Assembly (NCBI RefSeq): GCF_008727865.1
Contig: NZ_VTWU01000002.1
Location: 682,001 to 746,000 of the forward strand
Source: Hymenobacter busanensis
GTDB lineage: Bacteria > Bacteroidota > Bacteroidia > Cytophagales > Hymenobacteraceae
Direction: 5' to 3'
DNA: 64,000 bases
Shown here: piece by piece, positions 61,403 through 64,000 of the stretch
Layout: every line of letters starts with the position of its first letter
Position numbering within the stretch: the first letter of the stretch is position 1
Notes under the pieces: generated by a model
What the model was told of the DNA's origin: nothing
Database searches by the model: none
Seen by the model: only the letters and a program-made list of their open reading frames with translations
Made by a program: the position numbers and the translations under genes

Positions 61403-61576
61403 TTATTTTAGTGTTCGGCACCTGCGGAGGACGGGTGGAGAATGAATCATTTAGGCCGCTGGCAATGCTTGCCAAAAGCCAGATTACCTGATTCTGACTC
61501 GGCTCTAAGGTGGGCTGTCGAAGGCCACCGCAGGGTTCTGGACCGCATTTTTCGGCTCCCGAAAAATCTGGTTCGG
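61403..61576 (+). other. Leader between the riboswitch and btuB
   Basis: No gene is seen; the region is open in the btuB frame from 61442 but that part lacks receptor features. It contains GGTGG/CCACC (61509-61513 and 61525-61529) and, 9 bases before the ATG, the 9-bp stem ATTTTTCGG/CCGAAAAAT (61547-61555 and 61559-61567). Confidence 0.55.
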
Positions 61577-63523
61577 ATGCATTACGCGTTTTCAAGAAGG
61601 TCGCTGCGGCGGCTTGGTCTGCTTTTCGGTAGCGCAGTACTGGCTTGCCCGTTGGCCCAGGTTCAGGCGCAGTCGGTTACCGACACCGCGCGGCACGTGC
61701 TGCCCACGGTGCAGGTACAGGCGGCACGCCCGGCCAAGTACGCCGCCGGTAGCCGCTTCACTTCCCTCGATTCGACGGCCCTGGCGGCCTACCAGGGCGG
61801 CACCGTGGCCGATGTGCTGTCGGCACGCACGCCGCTTCACCTGAAAACCTACGGGCCGGGGCAGCTGGCGTCCATTTCCATTCGGGGCACTTCGGCGCGG
61901 CACACGGCAGTTCTCTGGCACGGCTTTGCGCTGAACTTTCCCACGCTGGGCGAGGCCGATATGGCCCTGCTGCCCGTGGCTGGCGTGAGCCGCATTGATG
62001 TGCAGCACGGCCCAGCAGCCTCGCTCTACGGCAGCGGCGCGGTGGGCGGCGCGGTAGTGCTGGGCGAGCAAACCGCGCCGGCCGGCACCCGCCTCGGCGG
62101 CATGGCGGAAGTCGGCAGCTTCGGCACCCGCACCTTGAGCGTGAGCGGCAGCCAGCGCGACGGCCGCGTGAGCATACGCACGGGCTTTATGGTGCGCGAC
62201 GCCCGCAACGATTTTACCTACACCAGCCGCGAGTTTGCCGGGGTGCTGCGGCGGCGCCAGCAAAACGCGGCCCTGCAGCAAAGCAGTTTTCAGCAAGACC
62301 TGACGGTGCAGGTAGGCCGCCGCGGCGAGCTGTCGGCGGCGGCATGGCTCACCGACGCCAACCGCCAGATTCAGCCCTCGATGGGGGCGGCCAACAACCA
62401 CGCCCGCGAGCGGGACCAAAGCGCCCGCGTGGTGCTGGGCTACCGCCAGCGTGGCTTGCGCAGCGAAACGGTGGTGCGCGTGGCGTGGTTCGGCGACCTG
62501 CTCGACTACCAAAACGACGACCTGGCCACCAGCCACTCGCGCAGCGCGGTGCGGCAGGCGCACTTGGAACATACGCTGCGCTGGCGTTCCAACGTGAGTC
62601 TGCGCCTGGGGGCCGAAGCCCAGGACTTTGTGGCCCGCGTCGACGGGTACCGTCGCTCGGTGCAGGAGCAGCGCTACGCCGGCTTTGCCCTGCTGCGCTA
62701 CGACCCCACCCCGCGCCTGCGCCTGACACTTAATGCCCGGCAAGCGGCTTTGCCCGGCCGGCAGCCGCCGCTCACGCCCACGCTGGGCGCCGAGTGGGAA
62801 GTGTGGCGCACCAACCAGCAGCAGCTGTGGCTGAAAGCCAGCACCGCCCGCAGCTACCGGGCCCCCACCCTGAACGAGCGGTACTGGCGGCCCGGCGGCA
62901 ACCCCAATCTGATTCCCGAAACCAGCGTGGGCGGCGAAAGTGGTCTGCACTACGAAGCCACCACCAGCAGTCAGCTCCGTCTGCAGGCCGATTTGACAGC
63001 CTATGGCTTGGTAGTCGACGATTGGGTGCAATGGATTCCGGACGCCAACGGCGTGTATTCGCCGCGCAACTTGCGGCAAGTGCGCACGCAGGGCCTCGAA
63101 GCCAGCAGCCAGCTCCAGTGGCAGCTGGGAGGGTATGCGTTGCGGGCCGGCGCCGGGTACGCTTTCACGCAAGCCCGCAAAATCAGCGGCTACCCGACCG
63201 ACGCCGACCCGATCGGCGTGCAGCTGCCTTACGTGCCTTTGCACGCCGCTACGCTGCACACCGACCACGAGTGGCGCGGCTGGCTGCTTACGGCTTCCGG
63301 CACATTTACCGGTTTCCGCTACACCAGCGCCTCGGCCACCGAGTATCTCCCCTCCTACCGGCTGCTGAACGGCAGCGTGGGCCGCCGCTTCGCCGTGGGC
63401 CGCTGGCAGCTGACGGCGCTGCTGCAGGGCTACAACCTCGGCAACGCCGACTACCAGAACTACGATGCCCGCGCCATGCCCGGCCGCAGCGGCACGCTCA
63501 GCCTGCGCGCCAACTGGCACTAA
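61577..63523 (+). CDS. btuB: TonB-dependent vitamin B12 receptor, BtuB-like
   Basis: Outer-membrane receptor that takes up cobalamin with TonB energy. The 648-aa protein has a signal peptide (RLGLLFGSAVLACPLAQVQA), a plug domain with GTVADVLSARTPLHLKTYGP, GQLASISIRGTSARHTAVLW and SLYGSGAVGGAVVLGE, and a 22-strand-type barrel with RSYRAPTLNERYW (LNERYW motif) and a final aromatic (LRANWH). ATG 61577 gives the right signal peptide; the longer frame from 61442 does not. The cobalamin riboswitch upstream and the B12-binding-like lipoprotein gene 38 bp downstream support the substrate assignment. Confidence 0.92.
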   Translation: MHYAFSRRSLRRLGLLFGSAVLACPLAQVQAQSVTDTARHVLPTVQVQAARPAKYAAGSRFTSLDSTALAAYQGGTVADVLSARTPLHLKTYGPGQLASISIRGTSARHTAVLWHGFALNFPTLGEADMALLPVAGVSRIDVQHGPAASLYGSGAVGGAVVLGEQTAPAGTRLGGMAEVGSFGTRTLSVSGSQRDGRVSIRTGFMVRDARNDFTYTSREFAGVLRRRQQNAALQQSSFQQDLTVQVGRRGELSAAAWLTDANRQIQPSMGAANNHARERDQSARVVLGYRQRGLRSETVVRVAWFGDLLDYQNDDLATSHSRSAVRQAHLEHTLRWRSNVSLRLGAEAQDFVARVDGYRRSVQEQRYAGFALLRYDPTPRLRLTLNARQAALPGRQPPLTPTLGAEWEVWRTNQQQLWLKASTARSYRAPTLNERYWRPGGNPNLIPETSVGGESGLHYEATTSSQLRLQADLTAYGLVVDDWVQWIPDANGVYSPRNLRQVRTQGLEASSQLQWQLGGYALRAGAGYAFTQARKISGYPTDADPIGVQLPYVPLHAATLHTDHEWRGWLLTASGTFTGFRYTSASATEYLPSYRLLNGSVGRRFAVGRWQLTALLQGYNLGNADYQNYDARAMPGRSGTLSLRANWH

Positions 63524-63561
63524 CCTTTTGAACCGTTTTTCTTCTCTTCACCCCCCTTTCT

Positions 63562-64000
63562 ATGGACAACCGTTCCTTTCTCCACCGGCTAGCCACTGCC
63601 TGTGCCCTGCCGCTTGCCCTTGCAGCCCTTGTCTCCTGCGACCCCGACGGCGAAACCATCACGCCTCAGGCCGGCAGCAACAGTGTGCTCGTCGTCAACG
63701 AAGGCAAGTTTCAGAGTGCCAATGCTTCGGTGAGCGTGTATGAGCCGGGCGCCAAAGCCGTGACCAACAAGGACATCTTCCGCTCGGCCAACAACCGGGC
63801 GCTGGGCGACGTGGCCCAGTCGATGACGGTGACTGACGGGCGCGGCTACATTGTGGTCAACAACAGCAAGAAGGTGGAGGTCGTTTCGCTGCCCGATTTC
63901 AAGTCGGTGGGCGTGATTGGCAAGCTGCGCCTGCCGCGCTACTTTGCGGCTGAGGGCAACCGCGGCTACATCACCCAGTACCGCGCCTACGACGGGCTGC
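63562..64000 (+). CDS. Lipoprotein, possible BtuG-like B12-binding beta-propeller, 3' partial
   Basis: 146 codons of a lipoprotein (lipobox LVSC, Cys 26, followed by DPDGE, an acidic export-type signal). The mature part begins SVLVVNEGKFQSANASVSVY and continues ALGDVAQSMTVTDGRGYIVV and NNSKKVEVVSLPDF, the YncE/DUF5074 beta-propeller pattern. In Bacteroides the riboswitch-controlled B12 loci encode BtuG, a surface B12-binding beta-propeller partner of BtuB, so a BtuG-like role is a reasonable inference. The gene runs off the window edge. Confidence 0.8.
   Translation, partial: MDNRSFLHRLATACALPLALAALVSCDPDGETITPQAGSNSVLVVNEGKFQSANASVSVYEPGAKAVTNKDIFRSANNRALGDVAQSMTVTDGRGYIVVNNSKKVEVVSLPDFKSVGVIGKLRLPRYFAAEGNRGYITQYRAYDGL

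Noticed and set aside
61442-61576. Extended btuB N-terminus from 61442
   Set aside because: The extra 45 residues precede a good signal peptide at 61577 and would block export; it is leader RNA.
60471-61595. A longer 374-codon version of the DNA glycosylase
   Set aside because: The first 175 codons are the antisense of the cobalamin riboswitch and btuB leader; the family start is at 61070.

Overview
The window looks like chromosomal DNA of a high-GC Bacteroidota bacterium, most likely a Hymenobacter-type member of the Cytophagales. This rests on three things seen here: a very large secreted protein ending in a type IX secretion (Por) sorting domain, promoter elements of the Bacteroidota form TTG-N19-TAnnTTTG instead of sigma-70 boxes, and a general lack of Shine-Dalgarno sequences before start codons. 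The gene order of the ribosomal superoperon also fits. No search was run, so the genus is inference.

Layout. 1-3300: the 3' part of an Fe-S chaperone gene (hscA), anmK, and a small exported protein. 3400-7100: a 1215-residue CUB/CARDB-repeat protein with a type IX sorting domain. 7160-8830: an FtsB/DivIC-like protein and enolase. 9020-24160: one co-directional block of ribosomal, translation and secretion genes (rplC to rplQ, with secY, map, infA and rpoA). 24428-25720: an O-antigen-ligase-like membrane protein sitting between rpsJ and rplC. 25879-29453: the str operon (rpsL-rpsG-fusA-rpsJ). 29680-31180: a small unknown protein, a methyltransferase and a DUF3467 protein. 31359-45137: rpoC, rpoB, rplL, rplJ, rplA, rplK, nusG, secE, tRNA-Trp, tuf, and tRNA-Thr, tRNA-Gly and tRNA-Tyr. 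Nearly everything from 2.8 kb to 47.9 kb is on the minus strand.

45.3-64 kb is more mixed: an M1 aminopeptidase, a biotin carrier protein, pyrH-frr, nadD-gmk next to an ECF sigma factor and a likely zinc anti-sigma partner, a three-gene surface-polysaccharide operon (glycosyltransferases of families 2 and 9 plus a second O-antigen-ligase paralogue), two lipoproteins, ahcY, an unknown exported protein, a THUMP-like methyltransferase and a 3-methyladenine glycosylase. The right edge holds a cobalamin riboswitch followed by a BtuB-like TonB-dependent receptor and the start of a lipoprotein that may be a BtuG-like B12-binding beta-propeller.

Most of the window is core housekeeping DNA, and I do not see a convincing new defence, mobile or biosynthetic system. 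The points most worth a second look are regulatory and structural: hairpins in many gaps of the ribosomal operons (one paired with an internal promoter before rpsH), -7 boxes so close to start codons that some mRNAs should be leaderless, terminators whose T-tract or loop seems to supply the -33 box of the next promoter, the polysaccharide ligase gene between rpsJ and rplC, an RGG-rich tail on ribosomal protein S3, and the strict 120-residue repeat period of the type IX cargo.
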